Source: Planctomycetota bacterium (GTDB taxonomy: Bacteria > Planctomycetota > SZUA-567 > JAKLDR01). Taken from it: a stretch of 64,000 nt of DNA. The DNA lies in NCBI GenBank assembly GCA_022703445.1, contig JAKLDR010000008.1, positions 1-64,000 on the forward strand, given 5' to 3'. Shown one piece after another: positions 9,419 to 18,636 of the stretch. A program made the translations under genes and the position numbers. Each line of letters opens with the position of its first letter. The stretch's first letter is position 1. The notes beneath the pieces are model-generated. The model searched no databases, had not been told where the DNA came from, and saw only the letters and a list, made by a program, of their open reading frames with translations.

Positions 9419-9453
9419 GGTCTGCCCTCCTCGTTCCGTTCCCAGGTGTCCGC

Positions 9454-9789
9454 TCAGTTGACGTTCACGCCCAGGCGCTCTGCCAGAAGTTTGGAGCCGG
9501 TGCGACGGGCGCTCGGTTCCCTCTGCTCCGCCGCTGGTGCCGCCTCCAAACCCGCCAGCGCCTCGGCGCGGCCGAGATCGCGCTCGCCGGGCAGCCCCAG
9601 GCCGATGAGCAGGCTCTTGACCGCACAGCGGTCGGTGATCGCGGAGATGATAAGGTTGAGCGCCGTGCCGGCCGCGCCCAGCAGGAACCATGGGCTGGCC
9701 AGCCAGGCGAGTGCAAGGCAGAGGACGACTGAGCCGCCGGCCAGCGCCCGCCCGGCACGTTCATGAGTCAGTCTTCCAGTGAAGCGCAT
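9454..9789 (-). CDS. Small DUF2892 (YgaP membrane-domain-like) protein
   Basis: 111 residues from ATG 9787-9789, preceded by GGAGGGCAG. Two adjacent hydrophobic helices (about 12-30 and 33-50, 'AGGSVVLCLALAWLASPWFLL', 'GAAGTALNLIISAITDRCAV') and the following 'CAVKSLLIGLGL' segment match the DUF2892 family. That family is the membrane part of the rhodanese YgaP and of many stand-alone proteins. No rhodanese domain is present; the C-terminal 45 residues are polar and unassigned. It is divergent from the sigma-54 activator, and the 207-bp gap holds a TTGCAT inverted repeat. Confidence 0.75.
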   Translation of the reverse strand: MRFTGRLTHERAGRALAGGSVVLCLALAWLASPWFLLGAAGTALNLIISAITDRCAVKSLLIGLGLPGERDLGRAEALAGLEAAPAAEQREPSARRTGSKLLAERLGVNVN

Positions 9790-9931
9790 CGAATCTGCCC
9801 TCCTGAGTGCTGCCCTCCAGAAGAGCAATCTGCAAGCCAAACATCAATCGCGTATAACTGCCCGTAAAAGCGCGCGTTATGTGAATGCGGATGTTGCCTT
9901 GACTTACCAGAGTTACAGTACAGAATCATAG

Positions 9932-9951
9932 TTGCATGCAGTTGGATGCAA
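9932..9951. promoter_or_regulatory. Inverted repeat, possible operator
   Basis: TTGCAT and ATGCAA flank an 8-base spacer in the divergent gap between the DUF2892 gene and the sigma-54 activator, 46 bp before the activator's ATG. It is perfect over 6 bp per arm and lies in a locally AT-richer stretch. Binding by a dimeric regulator is inferred only. Confidence 0.35.
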
Positions 9952-9996
9952 AAGCGGTAGATGCTGGCAGCCTCATGTTAGACGTTGGAGGGGACG

Positions 9997-12621
<2,625 letters not shown>

Positions 12622-12622
12622 A

Positions 12623-12739
12623 GGGCTTTGGGCCTTGGGCTTTTGGCTTTGGGAACAGATGGAACTGAGCCGGCCAAGATCGGCCCATCAATCTGTCCGT
12701 TAGCTGTCCCCAAAGCCCAATGCCTAAAGCCCAAAGCCG
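12623..12739. repeat. Intergenic heptamer-array hairpin D
   Basis: GGGCTTT, GGGCCTT, GGGCTTT, TGGCTTT on the left (from 12623) and CCCAAAG, CCCAATG, CCTAAAG, CCCAAAG on the right (12709-12736). The loop contains a nested inverted repeat, ACAGAT (12655) with ATCTGT (12691) and GGCC with GGCC. Same heptamer as element C; again between convergent genes. Confidence 0.85.
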
Positions 12740-12741
12740 AC

Positions 12742-12775
12742 GCCCCTCCGCGACCTCCGCGCCTCCGCGTGAGCC
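12742..12775. repeat. One-armed CCTCCGCG array
   Basis: Three to four 8-9-bp units (CCTCCGCGA, CCTCCGCG, CCTCCGCG) directly follow element D, without a matching complementary arm. It may be a relic of a second element nested beside D. Confidence 0.5.
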
Positions 12776-12782
12776 CGTGCCT

Positions 12783-13730
12783 CTATCCGAACCTCGGGCA
12801 CCTCACCGCGTGGCCCGGGCTGGTTTCGACCAGTTGCGGCGCGCGCTCGAGACAGCCGCTGTCGCCGGCCGGGCAGCGCGGGGCGAAGCGGCAGCCGGGC
12901 AGCTCCTGGGCGCGGCGCAGCTCGGCCGGGGCGATCCTCGCGCGGCCTCCCTTGGCGGCGTCCAGGAGCAGCCGGGTGTAGGGGTGGCGGGGGCGGCCCA
13001 GGATCACGGCTGCTTCGCCCTCCTCCACGATCTGGCCGGCGTACATCACCGCGATCCGGTCGGCGGCCTTCTCGACCAGCGCCAGGTCGTGGCCGATGAG
13101 CAGGTAGGCCAGGGCGCGCTCGCGCTGCAGGTCGCCGAGCAGGTTGAGGATCTGCGCGGCCATGCTGACGTCGAGCGCGCTGGTCGGCTCGTCGAGGACC
13201 AGGAACTCCGGGCCCATGGCCAGCGCCCTGGCCAGGGCGATCCGCTGGCGCTGCCCGCCGGAGAACTCGTGGGGGTAGCGCGCGAGGGCGTCCGGGCCGA
13301 GCCCCACGCGTGCCAGCAGTTCGCCGGCCAGCTCCCGGCGGCGCTCCGGCCAGTCCGGCAGGCCGGCGGCGACCGGTGCCTCCCAGACGGCCTCGCCGGC
13401 GGTCATGCGCGGGTTGAGCGAGCCGTAGGGGTCCTGGAAGAGCACCCCCATCCGGCGGGCCAGCCGGCGGCGCGCGGCCTGGTCGATGCCCGCCAGCTCG
13501 CTGCCGTCGAAGAGGACCGATCCGGCGGCTATCGGCGCCAGGCCCACCAGGGCCCGACCGACAGTGGACTTGCCCGAGCCGCTCTCGCCGACCAGCGCCA
13601 GAGTCCGGCCGCGGTCGATCGCGAAGCTAACGCCGTCGGCCGCCCGGAAGGGCTCCCCGCCGGCCAGAAAGCCGCCCGGCCGGTACTCGACCGTCAGGTC
13701 GCGGACCAGGAGCAACGGCGCCGTTGCCAT
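12783..13730 (-). CDS. dppF: Peptide/nickel-type ABC transporter ATP-binding protein (DppF/OppF-like)
   Basis: 315 residues; ATG 13728-13730 with GGAGG about 10 bases upstream. It contains Walker A 'GESGSGKST' (about 50), Q-loop 'LFQDPYGSLNPR', signature 'FSGGQRQRIALARAL', Walker B 'FLVLDEPTSALD' and H-loop 'LLIGHDLALV'. The C-terminal 'GCRFAPRCP' segment with its extra cysteines is diagnostic of the oligopeptide/dipeptide/nickel importer subfamily. Such proteins energise uptake with a DppD partner, two permeases and a binding protein. Only the second ATPase is present here; permeases and binding protein are not in the window. It is separated from dppD by element E. Confidence 0.9.
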   Translation of the reverse strand: MATAPLLLVRDLTVEYRPGGFLAGGEPFRAADGVSFAIDRGRTLALVGESGSGKSTVGRALVGLAPIAAGSVLFDGSELAGIDQAARRRLARRMGVLFQDPYGSLNPRMTAGEAVWEAPVAAGLPDWPERRRELAGELLARVGLGPDALARYPHEFSGGQRQRIALARALAMGPEFLVLDEPTSALDVSMAAQILNLLGDLQRERALAYLLIGHDLALVEKAADRIAVMYAGQIVEEGEAAVILGRPRHPYTRLLLDAAKGGRARIAPAELRRAQELPGCRFAPRCPAGDSGCLERAPQLVETSPGHAVRCPRFG

Positions 13731-13764
13731 CAGCCGGCGTCCTCCGCTATCCGGACGGTCAGAC

Positions 13765-13880
13765 TCAACGCTGAGGACGCAGAGGTACGCAGAGGGGAAT
13801 TCCTGTCGTTGTTGTTACACAAGGATATCGTTTGTTGTCCTCTGCGTACTTTGCGACCCTCTGTGTCCTCTGCGTTGAAA
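13765..13880. repeat. Intergenic heptamer-array hairpin E
   Basis: The left arm from 13765 reads TCAACGC, TGAGGAC, GCAGAGG, TACGCAG; the right arm (13839-13878) carries CTCTGCG, ACCCTCTGTG, CCTCTGCG and TTGA. The arms pair with a few mismatches over about 35 bp around an AT-rich loop. The element separates dppF from dppD, which otherwise look like one operon. Confidence 0.8.
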
Positions 13881-13896
13881 ATGGGCGTGGGCACAA

Positions 13897-14904
13897 TCAC
13901 AGGCGCACCTCCGGCAGCCCGGAGGGGGCCTCCACCTTGCCGATCTGCCAGCAGGCCACCCAGTGTCCGGGCAGGACCTCGGCCATCTGCGGGGCCTCCT
14001 GGCGGCAGACCTCCGCGGCCGCCGGGCAGCGCGGCGCGAATCGGCAGCCCGGCAGGATCTCGCCGGCGGAGGGCACCGACCCCGGTATCCCGCCCAGCCG
14101 GCCGCGGCCGGTACCCAGCTGGGGCAGGGCGGCGATCAGCGCCTTGGTGTAGGGGTGCAGCGGGCGCTCCAGCAGCGCGCCCATCCGGGCGCACTCCGCC
14201 GCCCGCCCGGCGTAGAGCACCAGCCCCCGCCCGGCCGCGCGGGCCGCCATGCGCAGGTCGTGGGTGATGAGCAGCAGGGCGATCTCGAAGCCGGTGCGCA
14301 GCTCGGCGAAGAGGTCGAGGATGCCGGCCTGCACCGAGACGTCCAGCGCGCTGGTCGGCTCGTCGGCGATCAGCAGCTGGGGCCGGTTGACCACCGCCAT
14401 GGCGATGCAGGCCCGCTGGCGCAGCCCCCCGGACAGCTCGTGCGGGTAGGCTCCGAAGCGCGCGGCGGCGTCGGGGAAGCCCGCGCCGCGCAGGGCGTCT
14501 AGGGCGTTGTGCCGGGCGAGCTTGGGATGGCGGCCGTGGAGCCTGACCGCCTCGGCCACCTGCTCGCCGACGGGCAGCACCGGGTTGAGGGCGGACGACG
14601 GCTCCTGGAAGACGAAGCCGATCTTCGAGCCGCGCAGCCGGCGCATCTCGCGGTCGGAGAGGCCCAGCAGTTCGCGGCCGCCCAGGCGCACCGAGCCGGT
14701 GATGCGGGCGGCGGCGGGCAGCAGTCCGGCCACCGCCAGGGCCGTGGCCGTCTTGCCCGAGCCGCTCTCGCCCAGGAGGGCCAGGCCCTCGCCCTCCGCC
14801 ATCGAGAAGGAAAGCCCGTCGACCGCCCTGGCTGGCGGAGCCCCGTCGGCGCGGAACTCCACGCGCAGGTTGCGGACCTCGAGGAGCGGTTCACCCTCGG
14901 TCAC
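13897..14904 (-). CDS. dppD: Peptide/nickel-type ABC transporter ATP-binding protein (DppD/OppD-like)
   Basis: 335 residues from GTG 14902-14904. It has Walker A 'GESGSGKTA', 'FVFQEPSSALNPV', signature 'LSGGLRQRACIAMA', Walker B 'LLIADEPTSALD', 'LLITHDLRMAA' and the family's C-terminal 'GCRFAPRCPAAAEVC' block. It pairs with the DppF-like protein downstream. Only 6 bp separate it from the stop codon of the preceding URO-D-family gene, and no strong Shine-Dalgarno is visible, so translation may depend on coupling. Linkage of a URO-D/MtaA-like protein to orphan peptide ATPases is uncommon; the rest of the importer may be encoded elsewhere. Confidence 0.9.
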   Translation of the reverse strand: MTEGEPLLEVRNLRVEFRADGAPPARAVDGLSFSMAEGEGLALLGESGSGKTATALAVAGLLPAAARITGSVRLGGRELLGLSDREMRRLRGSKIGFVFQEPSSALNPVLPVGEQVAEAVRLHGRHPKLARHNALDALRGAGFPDAAARFGAYPHELSGGLRQRACIAMAVVNRPQLLIADEPTSALDVSVQAGILDLFAELRTGFEIALLLITHDLRMAARAAGRGLVLYAGRAAECARMGALLERPLHPYTKALIAALPQLGTGRGRLGGIPGSVPSAGEILPGCRFAPRCPAAAEVCRQEAPQMAEVLPGHWVACWQIGKVEAPSGLPEVRL

Positions 14905-14910
14905 GGGCCG

Positions 14911-16011
14911 CTACCGGTACCGGCCGAACTCCAGCGCGGCCTCGAACATGGCCACGATGTTCTCGGGAGGGGTGTCGCCCTGGATGTTGTGGCTGGGGGC
15001 GAGCACGTAGCCGCCGCCGGGGGCCAGGATGTCGATGACCCGCTTCACCTCGTCGCGGACCTCCTGCGGCGTGCCCCGCGGCAGGACGGTCTGCACGTTG
15101 ATCCCGCCGTGGAAGACGAGGCGCGAGCCGAACTCCTTCTTGAGGGTGGCCAGGTCCATCTCGGCGGCGTTGGTCTGGACCGGGTTGAGGATCTCGACCC
15201 CCGCTTCGATCATGTCCTCGAGCAGGCGGTAGACCGAACCGCAGCTGTGGTGGAAGATCTTGGCCGGCGTGCCCGCGCGGATGGCCCGGTGGTAGCGCTT
15301 CTGGTAGGGCACGATCAGCTCGCGGTACATGTCCGGCGAGAAGAACGGCCCGTTCTGGGTGCCGAAGTCGTCGCCGAGCTGGACCATGTCGGCGCCGTCG
15401 CCGACCTTAGGGTAGTAGTTGGCCGCGAAGCGCTCCTGGATGACGGTGATTCTCTCGAAGAGCGCCCGGATGAAGTCCGGATCGCCGACCATGTCCATCA
15501 GGATCCGGTCGAAGCCGCAGAGCCAGCAGGCCAGCTCGAAGACGCCGTTGATGTCCGGCTGGGCTGAAACCGCGAAGCCTCGCCCGTGGATGGCCCGGGC
15601 CTCGGCCGCGACCCGCTCGTAGCGGCCGCGCCCCGAGGCGTCGGGCCACGGGAACTTTTCCAGCGCGGCGATGTCCGCGTCCTTGAGCGGGAAGCCGACG
15701 ATCTGGTCATCCTCGTTCTCGATCACCCGGGTTATGCCCCACTCGTTGGTGAAGGAACCGTCGGGGTTCCTGCGGTTGGCCGCGGAGGCGGGCTTGTCCG
15801 GCGTCACCCGGCGGAAGTCGGCGCCGAAGCGCTGCTGGAGCGCCTCGCCGGGGTCGTAGACGTTCCAGCCATCGGCGCCGAGGCCCAGGTATTTCGTGAG
15901 CTTGGCGTGGGCGCTGGGCTTGATGCCCGACAGCCACCCGCCGAAGTCGATGGGCACCCGGTCGGGTTCCCGGTGGCTGAAGCACAGGCGGACGCGTTCC
16001 AGTGAGTTCAT
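14911..16011 (-). CDS. URO-D/MtaA-superfamily protein (copy 1, HxC motif kept)
   Basis: 366 residues. ATG 16009-16011 is chosen over 16029 because AAGGAG lies 8 bases upstream. The TIM-barrel pattern of uroporphyrinogen decarboxylase/corrinoid methyltransferases is clear: 'RVRLCFSHREPDRVPIDFGG', 'WLCGFDRILMDMVGDPDFI', 'GDDFGTQNGPFFSPDMYRELI', 'KIFHHSCGSVYRLL', 'LNPVQTNAAEM' and 'GGGYVLAPSHNIQGDTPPENI'. H-x-C in 'HHSCG' matches two zinc ligands of MtaA-type methyltransferases. The third ligand Cys of that family appears replaced in 'PSHNIQ'. True heme-pathway HemE is unlikely, since its N-terminal substrate motif is missing. It heads a string with dppD and dppF. Confidence 0.85.
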   Translation of the reverse strand: MNSLERVRLCFSHREPDRVPIDFGGWLSGIKPSAHAKLTKYLGLGADGWNVYDPGEALQQRFGADFRRVTPDKPASAANRRNPDGSFTNEWGITRVIENEDDQIVGFPLKDADIAALEKFPWPDASGRGRYERVAAEARAIHGRGFAVSAQPDINGVFELACWLCGFDRILMDMVGDPDFIRALFERITVIQERFAANYYPKVGDGADMVQLGDDFGTQNGPFFSPDMYRELIVPYQKRYHRAIRAGTPAKIFHHSCGSVYRLLEDMIEAGVEILNPVQTNAAEMDLATLKKEFGSRLVFHGGINVQTVLPRGTPQEVRDEVKRVIDILAPGGGYVLAPSHNIQGDTPPENIVAMFEAALEFGRYR

Positions 16012-16080
16012 GAGGCGCTCCTTTCGCACCGGGTTTCATTCTACTTCGCGCATTCCAGCCTGCAATCGAACCGCGCGTCC

Positions 16081-16180
16081 GGAATGCAGAATTATAAATG
16101 ATGAATGCAGAAAGCGAGGGAGACGTGCGGCATCCTGCCCCGGGTTTCATCCTTCAGCAATCATCATTCTGCATTCCTCG
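16081..16180. repeat. Intergenic heptamer-array hairpin F
   Basis: Left arm 16081-16122 (GGAATGC, AGAATTA, TAAATGA, TGAATGC, AGAAAGC, GAGGGAG) and right arm 16147-16178 (TCATCCT, TCAGCAA, TCATCAT, TCTGCAT) around a 24-base loop. It lies in the divergent gap between the URO-D gene and creB. Its loop is homologous to that of element G. Confidence 0.85.
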
Positions 16181-16249
16181 TCGGTTCTCTTCCCCTTGAC
16201 ACTCCCCCGCTCCGCCCTACGCTAGCCGCCGTCGAGGGGGCTGGAAGCC

Positions 16250-16954
16250 ATGGCGAAGCGCATCCTGGTCGTCGAGGACGAGCCGGCCATCGCCGAGACC
16301 ATCACCTACGCGCTGTCCACCGAGGGATTCGAGCCGGTCTGGAAGGCCACCGGGCGGGAGGGGCTGGCCGCCCTGGCCGCCGGCGGCGCGGACCTGGTGA
16401 TCCTCGACGTGATGCTCCCGGACCTGGGCGGCTTCGAGGTCTGCCGGGAGATCCGGAGGAGCTCGTCCGTCCCGGTCATCTTCCTGACCGCCCGGGGTGC
16501 GGAGGTCGACCGCGTGGTCGGGCTGGAGCTGGGCGCCGACGACTACGTGCCCAAGCCCTTCAGCCCGCGGGAGCTCACCGCCCGGGTGAAGGCGGTGCTG
16601 CGCCGCTCCGAGGAGGCGTCTCCGCCCAAGACCAAGTCCGTCCGGAAAGCGGCCAGGAGCGCGCCCTTCGAGGTGGACGCGGAACGCTGCGCCATAGCCT
16701 ACCTGGGCAGGACGCTGGCGCTCTCCCGCTACGAGTTCAAGATACTGAGGGTCCTGGTGGAGCGGCCCGGCTGGGTTTACTCCCGCGAGAAGCTCATGGA
16801 CATGGTCTGGTCCGATCCCGGCGCGAGCATGGAGCGGACCGTCGACGCGCACATCAAGTCGATCCGCGCCAAGCTTCGCGCCGTGCGGGCCGAGCCCGAC
16901 CCGATCGTCACCCACCGGGGGCTGGGGTACTCCCTCCGGGAAGACTGGGGCTGA
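16250..16954 (+). CDS. creB: CreB, OmpR/PhoB-family response regulator
   Basis: 234 residues. The receiver domain (1-118) has acidic pocket E9/D10, phospho-acceptor D53 in 'LVILDVMLP', T80 and K102 in 'DDYVPKPF'. A PhoB-type winged helix (about 138-232) ends in 'THRGLGYSLRE'. The assignment to CreB rests on the clear CreC next door, the CreD-like gene in the same run and the CreB-type TTCAC boxes at 18560. CreB binds DNA after phosphorylation by CreC and in enterobacteria controls creD and carbon/fermentation genes; the targets here beyond the downstream unit are unknown. Its stop codon forms the first base triplet of element G. Confidence 0.9.
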   Translation: MAKRILVVEDEPAIAETITYALSTEGFEPVWKATGREGLAALAAGGADLVILDVMLPDLGGFEVCREIRRSSSVPVIFLTARGAEVDRVVGLELGADDYVPKPFSPRELTARVKAVLRRSEEASPPKTKSVRKAARSAPFEVDAERCAIAYLGRTLALSRYEFKILRVLVERPGWVYSREKLMDMVWSDPGASMERTVDAHIKSIRAKLRAVRAEPDPIVTHRGLGYSLREDWG

Positions 16955-17058
16955 AGGCGGAAGGATGAGGGATGAAGGCGGAAGGGCCAAGGGAAGAACG
17001 GGCAGTGCGGCGTCCCGCTCCGCGTTTCATCCATCAGCTTTCATCCTTCAGCCTTCGA
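16952..17058. repeat. Intergenic heptamer-array hairpin G
   Basis: The left arm begins at the creB stop codon: TGAAGGC, GGAAGGA, TGAGGGA, TGAAGGC, GGAAGGG. The right arm 17027-17058 reads TCATCCA, TCAGCTT, TCATCCT, TCAGCCT. The loop GTGCGGCGTCCCGC... closely resembles that of element F. The element fills the gap between creB and creC, and no Shine-Dalgarno is visible before creC. Confidence 0.85.
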
Positions 17059-17068
17059 TGATCGCGCC

Positions 17069-18514
17069 ATGAGCATCCGGCTGCGGATATTCCTGACCTT
17101 CTTCCTGACCGGCGCTGCCGGGCTGTGGCTGCTGGCCTCCTGGACGCGGGACGAGGTGCGGCGGTACTACCTGATCTCCATGGAGGAGTCGCTGATCGAC
17201 ACGGCCAACGTGCTGGCGGCGATGCTGGCCGGGCGCCTGCAGGACGGACAGCCCGACTCCGGCGAGCTCCGGCGGGCATTCCAGGGGGTCCAGCGCGAGG
17301 CCTTCACCGCGCGCATCTACGACCTCACCAAGACGCGGGTCGACCTGCGCGTCTACGTGACCGACCGGCGGGGCATCGTGGTCTTCGACTCCGACGGCGG
17401 GCGGGCCGAGGGCCAGGACTACTCGCGCTGGAGGGACGTGGCCCTCACCCTGCACGGCAGCTACGGCGCCCGCACCACCCGCAGCGACCCCGACGACCCG
17501 CGGACCAGCGTGCACTGCGTGGCCGCCCCGGTGCGCGTCGGCGGCGAGGTGGTCGGCGCGCTCTCGGTCTGCAAGCCGCCCGAGCTGATCTACACCTTCA
17601 TCGACAGCGCCCAGCGCAAGGTGCTGCTGGCGGCCCTGGTTGCCGGCGCGGCCCTGCTGGTGCTGAGCTACGCCATCGCCCTGTGGGTGACGCAACCCAT
17701 CGAGCGGCTCACCGCCTACGCCCGGGCGGTGCGCGACGGCCGCCGGGCGGAGCTTCCCCGGCTCGACCGCAGCGAGATCGGGGCGATGGGCGCGGCCTTC
17801 GACCAGATGCGCGAGGCCCTGGAGGGCAGGCGCTATGCAGAACAGTTCGTCCAGACCCTGACCCACGAGATCAAGAGCCCGCTCTCGGCCATCCGCGGGG
17901 CGGCCGAGCTGCTGGGTGAGGAGCTGCCGCCGGAGCGCCGCGCGCGCTTCGCGGAGAGCGTCCGCGCCGAGTCCGAGCGCATCCGGCAGGTGGTCGACCG
18001 GCTGCTGGAGCTGGCCTCGCTCGAGAGCCGCCGCGGGCTGCGCGACGTTGAGGAGGTCGACCTCGGGAGCCTGGCCGGCGAGGTCGCCGGGGCGCACGCC
18101 GGTCTGGCCGAGGCCAGGGGGCTGCACATCGCGGTGGAAGCGGCCGGCCCGGCGGTCGTCCGCGGCGAGCGCTTCCTGCTGCGCCAGGCGATGGCCAACC
18201 TGATCCAGAACGCTGCGGATTTCAGCCCGCGGGGCGGGACGATCGCCGTGGCCGTGGCGTCCGAGGCCGGCGGCGTCCGGGTGACGGTAGTCGACTCCGG
18301 GCCGGGCATCCCCGACTTCGCCCGGGAGCGGGTCTTCGAGAAGTTCTACTCCCTGCCGCGGCCCGACACCGGGCGCAAGAGCACGGGGCTGGGCCTGGCG
18401 CTGGTCCGCCAGGTGGCCGAGCTGCACGGCGGCACAGCGCGCATCGACAACCGGCCGGAGGGCGGCGCCCGGGCGACCCTGATCCTGCCCGACGGGTCGG
18501 CCCCGGGCCGCTAG
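17069..18514 (+). CDS. creC: CreC, membrane sensor histidine kinase
   Basis: 481 residues. The N-terminal helix 5-25, a periplasmic domain with 'MEESLIDTANVLA', 'VYVTDRRGIVVFDSDGG', 'GQDYSRWRDVALTLHGSYGART' and 'VAAPVRVGGEVVGALSVCKP', then a second helix (about 186-207), are features of CreC itself, not of sensor kinases in general. HAMP follows, then the H-box 'LTHEIKSPLSAIRGAAELL' (H266), N-box 'NLIQNAADFS', 'DSGPGIP', 'FEKFYSLPRP' and 'STGLGLALVRQV'. It would phosphorylate CreB. A five-codon ORF (17058-17072) ends across the creC ATG, which could couple translation since no Shine-Dalgarno is seen. Confidence 0.93.
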   Translation: MSIRLRIFLTFFLTGAAGLWLLASWTRDEVRRYYLISMEESLIDTANVLAAMLAGRLQDGQPDSGELRRAFQGVQREAFTARIYDLTKTRVDLRVYVTDRRGIVVFDSDGGRAEGQDYSRWRDVALTLHGSYGARTTRSDPDDPRTSVHCVAAPVRVGGEVVGALSVCKPPELIYTFIDSAQRKVLLAALVAGAALLVLSYAIALWVTQPIERLTAYARAVRDGRRAELPRLDRSEIGAMGAAFDQMREALEGRRYAEQFVQTLTHEIKSPLSAIRGAAELLGEELPPERRARFAESVRAESERIRQVVDRLLELASLESRRGLRDVEEVDLGSLAGEVAGAHAGLAEARGLHIAVEAAGPAVVRGERFLLRQAMANLIQNAADFSPRGGTIAVAVASEAGGVRVTVVDSGPGIPDFARERVFEKFYSLPRPDTGRKSTGLGLALVRQVAELHGGTARIDNRPEGGARATLILPDGSAPGR

Positions 18515-18559
18515 CCACCTCCCCGCCACGGCCGGCGGCAGGCGCTCTCCCGCCGCGCT

Positions 18560-18586
18560 TTCACCGGACTTTCACACTGGCTTCAC
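18560..18586 (+). promoter_or_regulatory. Triple CreB box (cre-tag)
   Basis: TTCAC occurs at 18560-18564, 18571-18575 and 18582-18586, each separated by exactly six bases. The E. coli CreB site is TTCAC-N6-TTCAC; here it is extended by a third half-site, all on one helix face. It lies 50 bp before the ATG of the gene preceding creD, directly downstream of creBC. Confidence 0.85.
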
Positions 18587-18636
18587 GCTGCCTTCCAACC
18601 GGCCGGATAGGCTTCGACCGGAAAGGAGGAATCCCC

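Noticed and set aside
13765..13880. Simple terminator between dppF and dppD
   Set aside because: The arms are periodic and imperfect, no U tract follows on the transcribed strand, and the same design occurs in a divergent promoter gap (element F).
12720..14267. 515-codon + strand frame antisense to dppF/dppD
   Set aside because: It reads as a shadow of two unmistakable ABC ATPase genes, starts inside repeat element D and shows no domain or Shine-Dalgarno.
14911..16011. Calling copy 1 (and the other three) heme-pathway hemE
   Set aside because: The N-terminal Arg-rich substrate motif of HemE is missing, an H-x-C zinc motif is present in two of them, and no heme gene is nearby.
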